From Morinoia aosen (taxonomy: Eukaryota > Arthropoda > Malacostraca > Amphipoda > Talitridae): a DNA stretch of 64,000 nucleotides. Below the pieces are notes generated by a model, which did no database searches, had not been told where the DNA came from, and saw nothing but the letters and a program-made list of their open reading frames with translations. The first letter of the stretch is position 1. The number at the start of each line of letters is the position of its first letter. The position numbers were made by a program, and so were the translations under genes. Shown here one piece after another: positions 9,728-21,385 of the stretch. The stretch lies in NCBI GenBank assembly GCA_030386875.1, contig CM059563.1, forward strand, positions 15,208,001 to 15,272,000, in the 5' to 3' direction.

Positions 9728-11169
9728 CGTACTCATGACGGTTATGCGAGCGTGCGGTCGTTAACGTGACAGTTACGTCGTTCTTGGTCGCGCTTTACGC
9801 TAAATTTGGTTGTGCATCGGAGACTTCATCGTCTGACGAGCGATTATTTAAAGAAATTTACGAGCGTGACAGGGTCGGGAGAGGCGGCGGTATGCTCACA
9901 GGACCCACCCTTATTGCAACTCGGCCGATTTTTCTGCGCCGGCAAGTGAATGAAAAATCATTTCTTGGTTCGACCTCATGTTTTTTTCCTGACGAACACG
10001 CGTGGTAAATTGACCGGGACAATTCTTATACGTTCCTACAATTTTCTGCCGAGTTTCCTCGTGACATGTTCTTCACTTTCCTGTGATAATTAGGCAGTTA
10101 GATTTGTGGTGCACATTCTTTTTTGGGGCCATTGGTGATGAAATGCGACCACTCAAACCAGTACACAATTATTGGAGAGTAACGCTAAGAAAACTTCCTA
10201 AGAGCAGTTTTGTCATAAATGCAGTCCTATGTGAACTATCATTCGAGTCATTTTTTTCTGTTTTTGATTTTTGCGCTGGAAAATCAAAAGACGGAAAAGC
10301 TAGCAAAACACCCAGAATTGACTGGGAGTTTTCAAGTGTCCTATTATTTATATATGTATATAATATTATCGAGGTGTCATTTAATCGATCGTATTATTCT
10401 CTTTTTATACGTAGGTCAGCTAGTCGTTTTAAAATTATTTTTAATTATATAAGCCAAGTAGAAAGACGTATTTCTCAGCTAGTTCTATAATCGAAAAATC
10501 CCGCATGGGAAATTTGAAGTAAAAACTATCTGTCAATTGGGCATCATCATGCAAGTCAATGAGTTACAATGTTTAAAAAGTTTCATCAGTCAATAGATCA
10601 TCCTAGTCAATCAAACTAGTCACACTACTAGTAGTCAAACCAGTCAATCAGGCCAAAATTCGTCAGCTGCTCACCAGCGACTTCAACTCGCACCAAAGAA
10701 TTATCTATCCTTCTTCGGTTGTACTGAGCAGCACATTGTATGCTGGCACTCACTGTAGGAGTTGTGATGGGCAGCACATTATATACTGACACACACTGCA
10801 GGAGCCCGTGCACATGAGGTGACAGATCTGGGCAATTCAAGAAAAACTAAGGTATTTGAACTACATCAAATTAATTCCAGTGTAGTCTAAGTAAACTATT
10901 GCTAACTCTTCATAAAATAGTTGCTATTTCTGAAGTGCATATCTCTATTAATACGTAAATCATTGTCAGCTCTTTGTGAAATAAATATTGAATGTAAAAT
11001 GGTTGTAATCTTTATTGGTGTAAACGAGTAAATTTACTTCTTCTGTATCACGCGCTTTTTTAAGCGCGATAATTCTCGTATAAAATTTATTACATTATAC
11101 GTGGACGAAGTACAACACTATATGTATATTGTATTATATCATTATTTATTACACCACCTAACAATTTTT
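9728..11169. other. intron sequence with short AGTCAAT motif cluster
   Basis: Mostly unique. Between about 10530 and 10660 the motif AGTCAAT recurs several times at irregular spacing (gcaagtcaatgag, cagtcaatag, tagtcaatc, cagtcaatc). No gene was recognised. Confidence 0.4.
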
Positions 11170-11224
11170 CCAGTATGCCTTCTTGATCACGTCTTCGCGA
11201 AATTACTAAGCTGTCGGGCAAAAA

Positions 11225-11620
11225 TGAGTTCTATCCGGGCTTATTTATGCTCCTGAGGTTACTTAGCTGTAAATAACAGCACATCCATGCAAAGAAGCAC
11301 AATTTATGATGATCTCGATAGATGATAATGCTTTTGCTTGATTGAGTAGCAGCTGCTCGTTGGCATCCGTTGCTACTGAAGGCTTCCTCGCGGTTGGGAA
11401 CTTGCGAAACTGGCAGGTTTCTTGAGCTGAAGTATCGCTCATCGCCGCCCGCCTGCATCGCTTATCGCCGCCCGCCCGCCTGCCGGATCCCACCTTGAAT
11501 TTATGGCGGATATTTCCCGGCCGAGGCGCGTATTTTATGAGGGGATCGCGTTCTGCGTCCAGGAACTCATCTGTCTGCTGAGCTCCTCCATGCAAGTGGG
11601 CTTTGTACCCCCGTAGCTCA
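11225..11620. promoter_or_regulatory. candidate intronic regulatory element
   Basis: A non-repetitive, GC-richer block just before the 23-bp array. It contains TTTATGGC near 11500, a sequence resembling posterior-Hox/Caudal binding sites, and it stays open in long frames on the minus strand without a recognisable protein. The call rests on composition and motif only; conservation was not tested. Confidence 0.2.
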
Positions 11621-11621
11621 C

Positions 11622-12566
11622 TGCTGGACAGGTCACCCGACACACGCCGGACAGGTCACCCAACACACGCCGGACAGGTCACCCTACACACGCCGGACAG
11701 GTCATCCTACACAAGCCTGACAGGTCACCCTACACACGCCGGACAGGTCACCCAACACACCCCGGACAGGTCACCCAACACACGCCGGACAGGTCACCCT
11801 ACACACGCCGGACAGGTCACCCAACACACGCCGGACAGGTCACCCTACACACGCCGGACAGGTCACCCTACACACGCCGGACAGGTCACCCAACACACGC
11901 CGGACAGGTCACCCAACACACGCCGGACAGGTCACCCAACACACGCCGGACAGGTCACCCTACACACGCCAGACAGGTCACTCTACACACGCCGGACAGG
12001 TCATCCTACACAAGCCTGACAGGTCACCCTACACACGCCGGACAGGTCACCCTACACACGCCGGACAGGTCACCCTACACACGCCGGACAGGTCACCCAG
12101 CACACGCCGGACAGGTCACCCTACACACGCCGGACAGGTCACCCAACACACGCCGGACAGGTCACCCAACACACGCCGGACAGGTCACCCTACACACGCC
12201 AGACAGGTCACCCTACACACGCCGGACAGGTCATCCTACACAAGCCTGACAGGTCACCCTACACACGCCGGACAGGTCACCCTACACACGCCGGACAGGT
12301 CACCCTACACACGCCGGACAGGTCACCCAGCACACGCCGGACAGGTCACCCTACACACGCCGGACAGGTCACCCTACACACGCCGGACAGGTCATCCTAC
12401 ACAAGCCTAACAGGTCACCCTACACACCCCAGACAGGTCACCCAACACACCCCGGACAAGTCACCCAACACACGCCGGACAGGTCACCCAACTCACGCCG
12501 GACAGGTCACCCTACACACGCCGGACAGGTCACCCAACACACGCCGGACAGGTCACCCAACACACA
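11622..12566. repeat. 23-bp minisatellite, ~41 copies, with a 230-bp block duplication
   Basis: Unit CAGGTCACCCAACACACGCC+GGA with AAC/TAC/AGC variants. A marker variant (TCATCCTACACAAGCCTGA) recurs near 11702, 12000, 12231 and 12389. The blocks starting at 12000 and 12231 share the same order of variants, including a single AGC copy 230 bp apart (10 units). Since 23 is not a multiple of three, all three frames are read in turn by a spurious frame. Confidence 0.95.
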
Positions 12567-13150
12567 TGACTCATGTTCTCTCACATGCAAAGTCCCGAGT
12601 CAAAGACTCATTTGTTGAGCGGTGCAGCCGCAGTTGTCGTCCGAATTTAAACCATACTTAAGTTTTTTGCATCCTTCTTACGCATACGAGTCTGCTACAA
12701 GCTCTTAACTTCTACTTCGGTTTTGACTGAAATAGACTTAATGACTTTTGATCGGGCAGTTAATAGTCTAATTTGAACGGTAACTGAGTTTCATGCCCTT
12801 TGAAGGTTTTTTGTAGCAGCTCGCTAGCACTAGAACAATTAAGTATGATATGATTCGCTTGACCGAAAATTGTTCAGCTATCTCGTTATAACTCACGTGA
12901 CTATCGTTCCGTTAACTCGTTATAACTCACGTGCGTGACTACCACTTCGCTAATTTGCTATAATTTATGTAACTGACTTATAATGAATGACTCGGATGAT
13001 GTTCTAAGTACAAGAAAATCTCACGGCTCATTTTAACTCAAAGGACTGCTCAATTTTCCCATCCTACAAGGTACAAAAATGTGGAGTTGTTTGCGCGTAA
13101 GCACTGAATCTCGCTCCGTGAGCGGCTCCACTCTTCTTTCATTGCAAAAA
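12567..13150. other. intron sequence without recognisable genes
   Basis: Unique AT-rich sequence. A weak local duplication of TCGTTATAACTCACGTG occurs near 12883-12932. Confidence 0.4.
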
Positions 13151-13154
13151 CGAA

Positions 13155-13420
13155 GCAAATTGTGAATAAAATTGCAATTTAACACGTTTCCTTGAGAAGA
13201 AACCCATGCACTGCTGGTCACTAAAGGATTTCCATAATGCTGCTGACCGACCAGTAGTCACAAACTCAATCTTCACAAATATTTGAAGCTAAATGAAGGC
13301 AGGATCCAGTTAATGTTCGCTATTTTCGAAGCTGCTTGCTATAATTGACTTAAATTTTGATTTAAAAATTGAACTTCAGATTAACGCGCAGCCATAACAT
13401 GTTAAGAGTATCTTCAATGC
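13155..13420. mobile_element. MITE-like fragment
   Basis: The segment GACCAGTAGTCACAAACTCAAT, then AAATGAAGGCAGGATC and a TTGAACTTCAGATTAA end, resembles parts of 26075-26330 and 31880-32000. It appears to be a degraded member of the family described at 14185-14405. Confidence 0.4.
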
Positions 13421-13969
13421 TGCTAACGGTGTTGACATTGAGCTGCCAGAGATCGAGTGCTGAAGGCTGCAGCAAGTATTTATCCCGGACATTCCTGCGC
13501 ACTTTCTATTTTCTGGGTTTGTTTACATTATACATTTGTCGAACGAACAACAGTTTCTTCCTTCAATATTTCAAGAGTTCATGACGACTGAAAAATAGAA
13601 AAAAACAAAGACCTTGAAAGTGAGAATGAGAGTTCTCTTCTAGCATTGAAACCGGATTTTCAAATAATGACCGTCATCGTTGCAGTACAAATTGTAGCGT
13701 ATGTCCACTTAATACGTTAACTACGTTTGCGCGGTTGCAGCGGTCGATAAAGTTAGGTTGTGAGTAGCAAGTCTGAAAACCGACTTTACAGGTCGAATCA
13801 GGTTCTGCCGTTTCAAAGAAGCATGAAAAAGTATAATTGCACGATAATATTTTGAATCGCACGCGAAAATCTATTTGAAAAAGGTGGTGAAATTATTGAA
13901 ATGTTATTCATTTATGCCGGTATGCAAGTGAGCAATTTACCTAGTGGTAAACACATGTCCCAATATATG

Positions 13970-14035
13970 GTTAACGACTTAAGAAAACTTCCGTTACCAG
14001 CTGTACCTGTACAGAGACGTAAATTGTTTCGTAGT
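13970..14035 (-). repeat. copy of a short dispersed repeat (TTTACGT...CAGCTGG...AAGTT core)
   Basis: On the minus strand it reads CGAAACAATTTACGTC, then ACAGGTACAGCTGGTAACG and GAAGTTTTC. It shares this ordered core with 23815-23880, 33235-33300 and 40447-40510. Confidence 0.55.
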
Positions 14036-14184
14036 CTTGCGCACGATGTGTGCATGAATGATGAGCACCCAGCGAGATACTGTATGCTTCATTCTCTTTC
14101 TAACGTGAGAGCATTTATGCAAGTTGCATTTCTGTAACTCATCTGTACCTCTCTGACCTCATTTCGTCGAAACCTGAACGACAA

Positions 14185-14405
14185 TCTCTTTAACAGACTG
14201 ACTGCGGCACGACCCACCAGTGGGTTGTGCTCAAGTTTTTTTCTGCTGCGAAACGACCCATCGATGGGCCGGGTAAAAAAGTTTTACAAACTTTTAAAAT
14301 TAATGGTATTTGATGGATCGAGTTGCTGTTTGTAGTTATAAAATTTCTAACAACTTTTAAATATAAATTTGAGTTGAAAACTGAACTTTAGTTTAACCCA
14401 TTGCC
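14185..14405 (+). mobile_element. MITE-like element with palindromic ends, copy 1
   Basis: Starts near GACTGCGGCACGACCCACC, has two hairpin-forming motifs (CGACCCATCGATGGG and ACCCACCAGTGGGT), an AT-rich centre (AAAATTAATGGTATTTGATGG) and ends ACTTTAGTTTAACCCATTGCC. The same order of motifs occurs inverted at 27275-27500. No coding capacity is present. Confidence 0.7.
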
Positions 14406-14585
14406 ATATGACGCCGTCTCGTCTGTTTAACAAAAAGTTGGCACAAATGCCCACTAGGACGCCTCCTTTGATCAAGCCCTCACTATTATTGTATTTTCGA
14501 AACAGTGAGTAAACCTGCATTGAATAAAAAACTGCTGCTTTTGAATATAATTTCAAATGGCGGACGCGAACTGCTTCTGGTTCAT

Positions 14586-15480
14586 TCATTCGCTGTCCCT
14601 CTTCGTCATTCGCTGTCCCTTTTCGTCATTCGCTGTCCCTCTTCGTCATTCGCTGTCCCTTTTCGTCATTCGCTGTCCCTCTTCGTCATTCGCTGTCCCT
14701 TTTCGTCATTCGCTGTCCCTCTTCGTCATTCGCTGTCCCTCTTCGTCATTCGCTGTCCCTCTTCGTCATTCGCTGTGCCTCTTCGTCATTCGCTGACCCT
14801 CTTCGTCATTCGCTGTCCCTCTTCGTCATTCGCTGTCCCTCTTCGTCATTCGCTGTCCCTTTTCGTCATTCGCTGTCCCTCTTCGTCATTCGCTGTCCCT
14901 CTTCGTCATTCGCTGACCCTCTTCGTCATTCGCTGTCCCTCTTCGTCATTCGCTGTCCCTCTTCGTCATTCGCTGTCCCTTTTCGTCATTCGCTGTCCCT
15001 CTTCGTCATTCGCTGTCCCTCTTCGTCATTCGCTGTCCCTCTTCGTCATTCGCTGTCCCTCTTCGTCATTCGCTGTCCCTCTTCGTCATTCGCTGTCCCT
15101 TTTCGTCATTCGCTGTCCCTCTTCGTCATTCGCTGCCCCTTTTCGTCATTCGCTGTCCCTCTTCGTCATTCGCTGTCCCTCTTCGTCATTCGCTGACCCT
15201 CTTCGTCATTCGCTGTCCCTCTTCGTCATTCGCTGTCCCTCTTCGTCATTCGCTGTCCCTTTTCGTCATTCGCTGTCCCTCTTCGTCATTCGCTGTCCCT
15301 CTTCGTCATTCGCTGCCCCTCTTCGTCATTCGCTGTCCCTCTTCGTCATTCGCTGTCCCTCTTCGTCATTCGCTGTCCCTTTTCGTCATTCGCTGTCCCT
15401 CTTCGTCATTCGCTGACCCTCTTCGTCATTCGCTGACCCTCTTCGTCATTCGCTGCCCCTCTTCGTCATTCGCTGTCCCT
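14586..15480. repeat. 20-bp minisatellite, ~44 copies, with 120-bp higher-order period
   Basis: Unit CGCTGTCCCTCTTCGTCATT, highly homogeneous. The TTTCGTC variant occurs at 14861, 14981 and 15101, and again at 15141, 15261 and 15381, always 120 bp apart. The GACCCT variant at 14791 and 14911 shows the same spacing. This indicates six-unit block duplication. The array produces a spurious 303-codon frame. Confidence 0.97.
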
Positions 15481-16240
15481 AAAGACAACCAACGTTTGTA
15501 CACGTAAGAGGCTTACGTACGTAGTAAACATATTTCTAGCCAAAAACTAACATATATACTGCGTACATATATATAGTAAATCGAGGTTTGCTTATGGTAT
15601 GAAAAATTACTTTCACTGCGCGTTTCAGAAGCCACCCCATTTATTTTTAAATTTTCAGCCTCTAATTCAGTTCTATATGTACGTAGTGTCCTGTAGGAAC
15701 AAAATTAATTTGGGAAGTATAACAGATGTAGGCATGACGCCACTTCAGAACACAAGAGAACATCAACTGCCAAAATTTGAGCCCAGACTTTGGACCGCTC
15801 TTTGAACCCAACATCGGGTGTTTCGACCGAGTTATACCTGTTCATATTTACTCCTATGTACTACTTCTTTACTTGTCATTAAAATTATTAGAATAAGTAA
15901 TGCTTAGTACTTGGCGTAAAGAAAATATTTTTGGCCCCGATACTGCTCCAATTCCAACGCATGCAGCTTCGATAGGCGCTCTTCCGTTGTAATACAAAGC
16001 TAATGAACTTGGGAAAGCAAGCGCACAATTGTTTTTTTTATAAAAATTCAATGCCTATGGTGAATACAAGAGCTATGTTGATGTGTTTTACTTCATCAAA
16101 ATGTAAGTGTGAGAAAACAGTAGCTAGACTAACTCGCCTGGAAACTTTACGAGAAATTTTCGGAGCGGCGTGATGAGCTACGCAAGTCGTAGGTGGTCAT
16201 CGTTGTCATTGCAGCACAAGACAGATGACGAGCGACACGT
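15481..16240. other. intron sequence without recognisable genes
   Basis: AT-rich unique sequence with a few TATATA runs. No exon-like or repeat signal was recognised. Confidence 0.4.
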
Positions 16241-16244
16241 CGGA

Positions 16245-16281
16245 GGGACGGACGGTGGTCGCAGCGACCACCGTCCGTCCC
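16245..16281. repeat. near-perfect palindrome, 18-bp arms
   Basis: Arms 16245-16262 (GGGACGGACGGTGGTCGC) and 16264-16281 are exact reverse complements around a single A at 16263. Weaker outer pairing continues (GCGACAC at 16232-16238 against GTGTCGC near 16294). It is GC-rich in an AT-rich setting. Confidence 0.95.
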
Positions 16282-16335
16282 TGTGGCTTCTTGTGTCGCA
16301 TTGTGCGCTCGTTAGCAATGCTTGTCACGTTCGGA

Positions 16336-16705
16336 AGTAATTTGAGTATTTAGGATACGCGCATATTGATGTAATTATCCTTTTCGATAGTAATTTGAGT
16401 ATTTAGGATACGCGCATATTGATGTAATTATCCTTTTCGATAGTAATTTGAGTATTTAGGATACGCGCATATTGATGTTATTAACCTTATTCGATAGTAA
16501 TTTGAGTATTTAGGATACGCGCATATTGATGTAATTATCCTTTTCGATAGTAATTTGAGTATTTAGGATACGCGCATATTGATGTAATTATCCTTTTCGA
16601 TAGTAATTTGAGTATTTAGGATACGCGCATATTGAAGTAACTATCCTTCTTGGATAGGAATTCGAGTATTTAGGATACGCGCATATTGAGATAATTATTC
16701 TCAGC
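16336..16705. repeat. 53-bp tandem repeat, 7 copies
   Basis: Copies start at 16336, 16389, 16442, 16496, 16549, 16602 and about 16655. The core is GAGTATTTAGGATACGCGCA. The last two copies are the most diverged. Confidence 0.95.
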
Positions 16706-17620
16706 TTTCTCTTCTGATAAGTTTGGCATTCACTGCGAATTATCCCGAAGTCCGCAATGCTTGTCAGAAAATGATTTAATCTATGATGCTTCTACATTGA
16801 GGTAAACATTTGAGATTCCCTTCCTGACAAGTTTACCACTCACTGCAGATTGTCTTGAAGTCTGGAAAGCTGGTCTCGAGTAAGGTGCAATTGTCGATTG
16901 CGTACAGTTTGTACCTAGTATACGCGTATACTGAGATACGAGGTTCACAGTTTGTATCCTGACGAGCGACGTTACCTGCTTTATTGTACTATTGTTCTGC
17001 GGTGTTGGTGGGAAAGGTTTTTTAACTAATTTCTCTGATATGCTGCACATTAGAAATTTCTGTATGAATGCAAGAAGAAATGCGTCCTCCTCTGTCTTCT
17101 ATGCAATATTGACTCCTTTTTTCATTTTGAAGATATTCAACTAGTATTTCAAATTTAGAAAAATATTCAATAAAAAGTTGAAATTTTTGATCGAAGATTA
17201 CTGCAATTTTTATTATTAATTCTTCCCATTGCTCGATTATTCCTACCTGCTGAAACGTCTATAATATCGTTTTTAAAATTGACCACTTCGTGCGCAACAT
17301 CAGTTGTTCATTAAATCTAAAAATTCGATGCAATTGCTCTCGCTCTTGTTAGTGCACGAGCCCGAAATCTTGATTATATTGAGGACAGCAAGATCTGAGT
17401 TCAGCAGTGCATGTGATCCGGTAATTTTCTGATTCATTTTCCCTCAACACACCGGTTGCTGTAAATGAAATCATAAAATCAAAAGATGTAAATTGTGGAA
17501 GAAAAATAAAATTAACGCCTCTTGGATTTTGATTTTAGTTAGCGGGCAATTTTTTTAAATAAGCTAATTTGACTCATTCTAACATTTTCTATTAATGTAC
17601 TATCGTATTTTATACTAACT
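16706..17620. other. intron sequence without recognisable genes
   Basis: AT-rich unique sequence, apart from a weak echo near 16795-16840 of the segment just after the 53-bp array (TCTGATAAGTTTGGCATTCACTGC-like). No gene recognised. Confidence 0.4.
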
Positions 17621-17624
17621 AAAA

Positions 17625-17810
17625 TTGGTCAACTAGTTTCTTTATTTTTATTTTATGTAAAGTAACACAGGCCAACTACTTCAAATACTCTAATTTTATA
17701 TGAATTTACACAAGCTAACTACTTTTAATATTTCAATTTTATACGAAGTAACGCTTCCCAGCTGCTTCAAATATTTTAATTTTTTGGCCAACTATTTCCT
17801 GTAATAGTTT
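17625..17810. repeat. degenerate ~43-bp tandem repeat, 4 copies
   Basis: GGTCAACTAG at 17627, GGCCAACTAC at 17670, AGCTAACTAC near 17713 and CCAGCTGCTT near 17757 each lead into an AATTTTATAYGAA-type tail. A final truncated copy follows. Confidence 0.7.
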
Positions 17811-18165
17811 TAATTATCCATGAACAATCTTTAAGATTTGTTTAGTTACGCTGCCGCTGCTGAGCTCACGACTAAGCGCGTCCTAGATCGAAGGAGTCGT
17901 AACTCGGCTCGAGCGCGTCTGCTCCGCTGCCTCGGCCAGTCGCCACGTCATAACCGTGAGCAGCAATGCTATATCTAAAGAACCATCTCGTGCATGCACA
18001 GTAAACATTAAAAGTAAATAATTACCAGAGGCAGCACTCGCAACCTCCTTGCAGTCACGGTCCACCAGGATCGAAGCCCTCAAGAATTTCTTCACAATTA
18101 TCCCGCATGGAAATTTTTGTGGCAGTTTCCCTGGTCTCTACGACGGCGGTGGTGTGGTGTTGCGC

Positions 18166-18206
18166 AGCGTCGTGCGGGATCGTGAAGCATCGTGAGATAT
18201 CGTGCC
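18166..18206. repeat. 10-bp phased TCGTG repeat
   Basis: TCGTGCGGGA, TCGTGAAGCA, TCGTGAGATA and TCGTGCCGCG follow one another at 10-bp spacing, close to one helical turn, in a GC-rich island (about 17850-18310). A regulatory role is speculative. Confidence 0.5.
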
Positions 18207-18585
18207 GCGAGACTCGTCTATCACCTCGCAGGACGACAATATTCCACTTTCGGTCACGCTCTTCTCCCGCGTTAAATGCCTGTGCCAACAAAGTGTGTTC
18301 ACGCCAGGCTGACTCGGCAAATTATTGATATGACGAGCTTTTTAGATAAAACTATCGAAAGCATTGCGGTGCATCGCATCTCTACAATCTATTAGGGAAA
18401 CTACGGCTCCTTCTGGCGTGACTGCGTGCTCCCCTCACAGGCTTCCACTCGGTCGCTTTTGCTCCCTGTGGAGGTAGTAAAATCGTCCACTACCTGACGT
18501 CAGCACTTTTTCCTGGCTACTTTCAGGGACTGTGCCCGAATTTTGTGTACGTTTTTATCTCATTTTCACTTGCAGGCGACGGGCT

Positions 18586-18812
18586 GTGTTCTCTGTCAAT
18601 CATACATTTATGCTGTGTTCTCTGTCTTCCTGCATTTATGCTGTGTTTTCTCTCTTCATAAATTTATGCTGTGTTCTCTGTCTTCATGCATTTATGCTGT
18701 GTTCTCTCTCTTCATACATTTATGCTGTGTTCTCTGTCTTCATGCATTTATGCTGTGTTCTCCCTCTTCATACATTTATGCTGTGTTCTCTGTCTTCATG
18801 CATTTATTTGCT
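18586..18812. repeat. 28-bp minisatellite, ~8 copies
   Basis: Unit ATTTATGCTGTGTTCTCTGT+CTTCATGC alternates with a CTCTTCATAC variant, giving a 56-bp higher-order period. Confidence 0.93.
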
Positions 18813-19189
18813 GAATTTCCAAGGAAGTCTTGAGGAGGGTAACATGGTAAAAGATGAGTATAGTAGTGAGTACACCGCAAAAAAAAACTGTTACTTATAT
18901 TCTAGTATCCATTGCAAGGAAACGTCTCATTGCTCCTTTTGCGTACATCGGCAAAGATAATGTTTTCTGGTACTCGAGTTGTGCATTGATGAAAAAATGT
19001 ACAACTGATACTCCTTATGCATCGGGGAGATAGCGCATCACCAAGACAGTTGCGCACACGGGGTGGAAACGTAAAACTGATTCGCTAGGGGCAACAGGGT
19101 ACAAACCTGTAACTGATACATTCGTGTGTATCGAGATTCCTATTAGGGGTTAAAACTATTATATATTTGGGATTTAGCGCTTCCAATTT

Positions 19190-19465
19190 GAAGATGTATG
19201 GTCTCGAGCTGAAGGTTAGGTTGGCCTTCTTTTTTTAAATAAAATGAATTTTTTTTGCGGACCATATTTTCTCCCATTGACTGCTGTTCCTTTCTCCATC
19301 ACCTATTACTTTCTTTTTCATCTTTTACTAGGTTGTAGAGACACCTTGTGTGTATAAATTCCCCGTTCCCCCCATTCCACACAAAACGGTGCCATTGTCC
19401 CTCTCTTGGGTACGCCTTGTTGATAGTTAGGGAGACTTAAAGTAACTTATAATCTATGTAGATCG
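19190..19465 (+). mobile_element. T-rich SINE family, copy 1
   Basis: It has the family landmarks: AGGTTAGGTTGGCCTTC, a T/C-rich centre, CCTTGTGTGTATAAATTCC, and a tail GTTAGGGAGACTTAAAGTAAC. The same order is seen at 24420-24715, 27625-28025, 57850-58205 and 59880-60135, and reversed at 32640-32985. Confidence 0.7.
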
Positions 19466-19589
19466 AAATAAAAACGTACAACTAATACGCTTGCGTCTCC
19501 AAGATACAAACATATTACTAATTCTTAAGTGTACAACGAAATAAAAAGTATTAAATACACGTTCGTGACACAATGATATAAAAGTACAA

Positions 19590-19850
19590 CTGATGCCTCC
19601 GTGTACATCAAGATGAACATCTATAACGGATTCGCTCGTGACCTCAACATATAAACGTATTACTGATGCGCTCGTTTATATCAAGATGAACATCTATAAT
19701 GGATTCGCTCGTGACCTCAACATATAAACGTATTACTGATACGCTCGTTTATATCAAGATGAACATCTATAACGGATTCGCTCGTGACCTCAACATATAA
19801 ACGTATTACTGATACGCTCGTGACACCAATATATAAACGTAAAGCTAATA
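19590..19850. repeat. 73-bp tandem repeat, ~3.5 copies
   Basis: AGATGAACATCTATAA recurs at 19611, 19684 and 19757, followed each time by GGATTCGCTCGTGACCTCAA and ATATAAACGTATTACTGA. Partial, more diverged units lie on both sides. Confidence 0.93.
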
Positions 19851-20314
19851 CACTTGTACACATAGGGAAGACATCACATAACTGCTACACCCGTGCACAG
19901 CTAGTGAGAAATAGCATTTAAAGCATGTGTTTGCAGCGCACACTCTCACCATAAACTCACCAGCGCGTCCAAACGACTCACCAATTTCCGTGAGTGCGCC
20001 TTCTGTTGCCGGCCTCCCATGGGGTGACGACCCCCTCCCGCTACGTACGGAGCATTCCCACCGGCTGCTCGAATGTATGTAAACACTCCCAGTCTTTCCT
20101 TGTCGCTGTGCTTATCACTCAACATCCGCTTTTTTCGACCATATTCCGCCTTATCATTCAATTCCGACTTCATGGAGCTCCTACAGCTCGCACGGTCTGC
20201 AGTCTTTCATTTAAGCTATCACCTTAATCGGTGCGTCGTTCTACCTTTCAGTTGCAGTTACGAATTTAGATATACTCGTATGTTCACTACTTAGTGTACA
20301 CGGCCCCTCATAAA

Positions 20315-20515
20315 TGAGATAATTCAATATTTTAATTGAATAAGTTTTCCATATGTGGATGACAAACAACAAATATAGCAATCTTAAAAGTACTCGCGAT
20401 TAAAATATTCTTATATTTTTGCACCGGTAAAACTCGTATCACAGATACGGTCATTAAGTATCCTTATGAGCGTGACAGCGAGACGGAAGAAGCGGACACA
20501 AAACAAATATATCAA
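20315..20515 (-). repeat. dispersed repeat, inverted copy of 34127-34295
   Basis: On the minus strand it reads TTTGTTTTGTGTCCGCTTC, CTCATAAGGATA, GACCGTATCTGTGATACGAG and TTTGTCATCCACAT, in the same order and spacing as the plus-strand copy 13.8 kb away. It is non-coding and resembles a MITE or other non-autonomous element. Confidence 0.75.
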
Positions 20516-21385
20516 TAAGAATAGATGAACATACCAAGGGTATTATTGGGTAAAATGTTGTAAACAGGAGATATACGTATAAATATACATATAGATTAAG
20601 AATTTCAGTACAGTAGGGAATCTTGAAAAATTTGATTTATATCTTTTATTCTCAATTATATACACATATAGAATAAATATACACATACAAATTAAGCAAA
20701 TTATTAGAGTGGGGATTCTTGACAAATTTTATTTTTGTTCTAAATCTTTTATTCTTACATAGCTCACGTGGATAACTATGTGATGTAGTCCATCTTTTTG
20801 TTGGGTTTGCCCCTGCGAGAGCTGGACACAGCAACTTCATGCCAAGCGGTCGTTTGAGACATCGCTCCATCTGTAATGTGCCGTGACGAGCGGGACGTGC
20901 AGCGCTCATTTGATCGTTCTTTAACTGCGGTTGGTTACTCAATTGACAGAAATTATGCAGCGCTTATCGTAACTGTTGTATGAACTGACAATAATTGTGT
21001 GCGGCGTCATGCTCAATAAGGGCTCTTATGAGCTCTTGATCGTATTTAACATTCGGTTAAGTACCATAAATTTAAGTAAAATATGCCTGTACCGAAAAGT
21101 GATGATTTAGGTGTTAATTACGAGGAAACTTTTTAGTGCTATATTTTTACGTCTGTAGGAACCCTGCAGAGAGGAAATGAAGCTCAGTGTAAATCATGTA
21201 ACAAGACTTGTTGGTGCGTTCCTCCACCTCATTACGCCAGGTATACACAGATAACCATTATGTGGAGCACTAAGCAACTTATGAGCGCTTCTTTTTCTCA
21301 ACGCGCTTTCTCGTCTGACCAGCGCTGCTGCTCCACCGTAACGAATTCTTTTTCCTGACAATGGTTTCTGTGTCATTTTAACGAT
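20516..21385. other. intron sequence without recognisable genes
   Basis: AT-rich with TATACATATA-type runs near 20575-20700. No gene or clear repeat was recognised. Confidence 0.4.

Noticed and set aside
10083..10490. 135-codon open frame
   Set aside because: AT-rich sequence, no domain, no splice or promoter context; consistent with chance.
11603..12019. 138-codon Thr/His/Pro-rich frame
   Set aside because: Read-through of the 23-bp array lacking stops in any frame.
14505..15416. 303-codon frame of FAVPLRHSLSLFVIR repeats
   Set aside because: Artefact of the 20-bp minisatellite; the frame cycles through three units per 60 bp with no gene signals.
16336..16705. CRISPR-like regular repeats
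   Set aside because: Copies are directly adjacent without unique spacers, and the context is a eukaryotic intron. The same applies to all other arrays.
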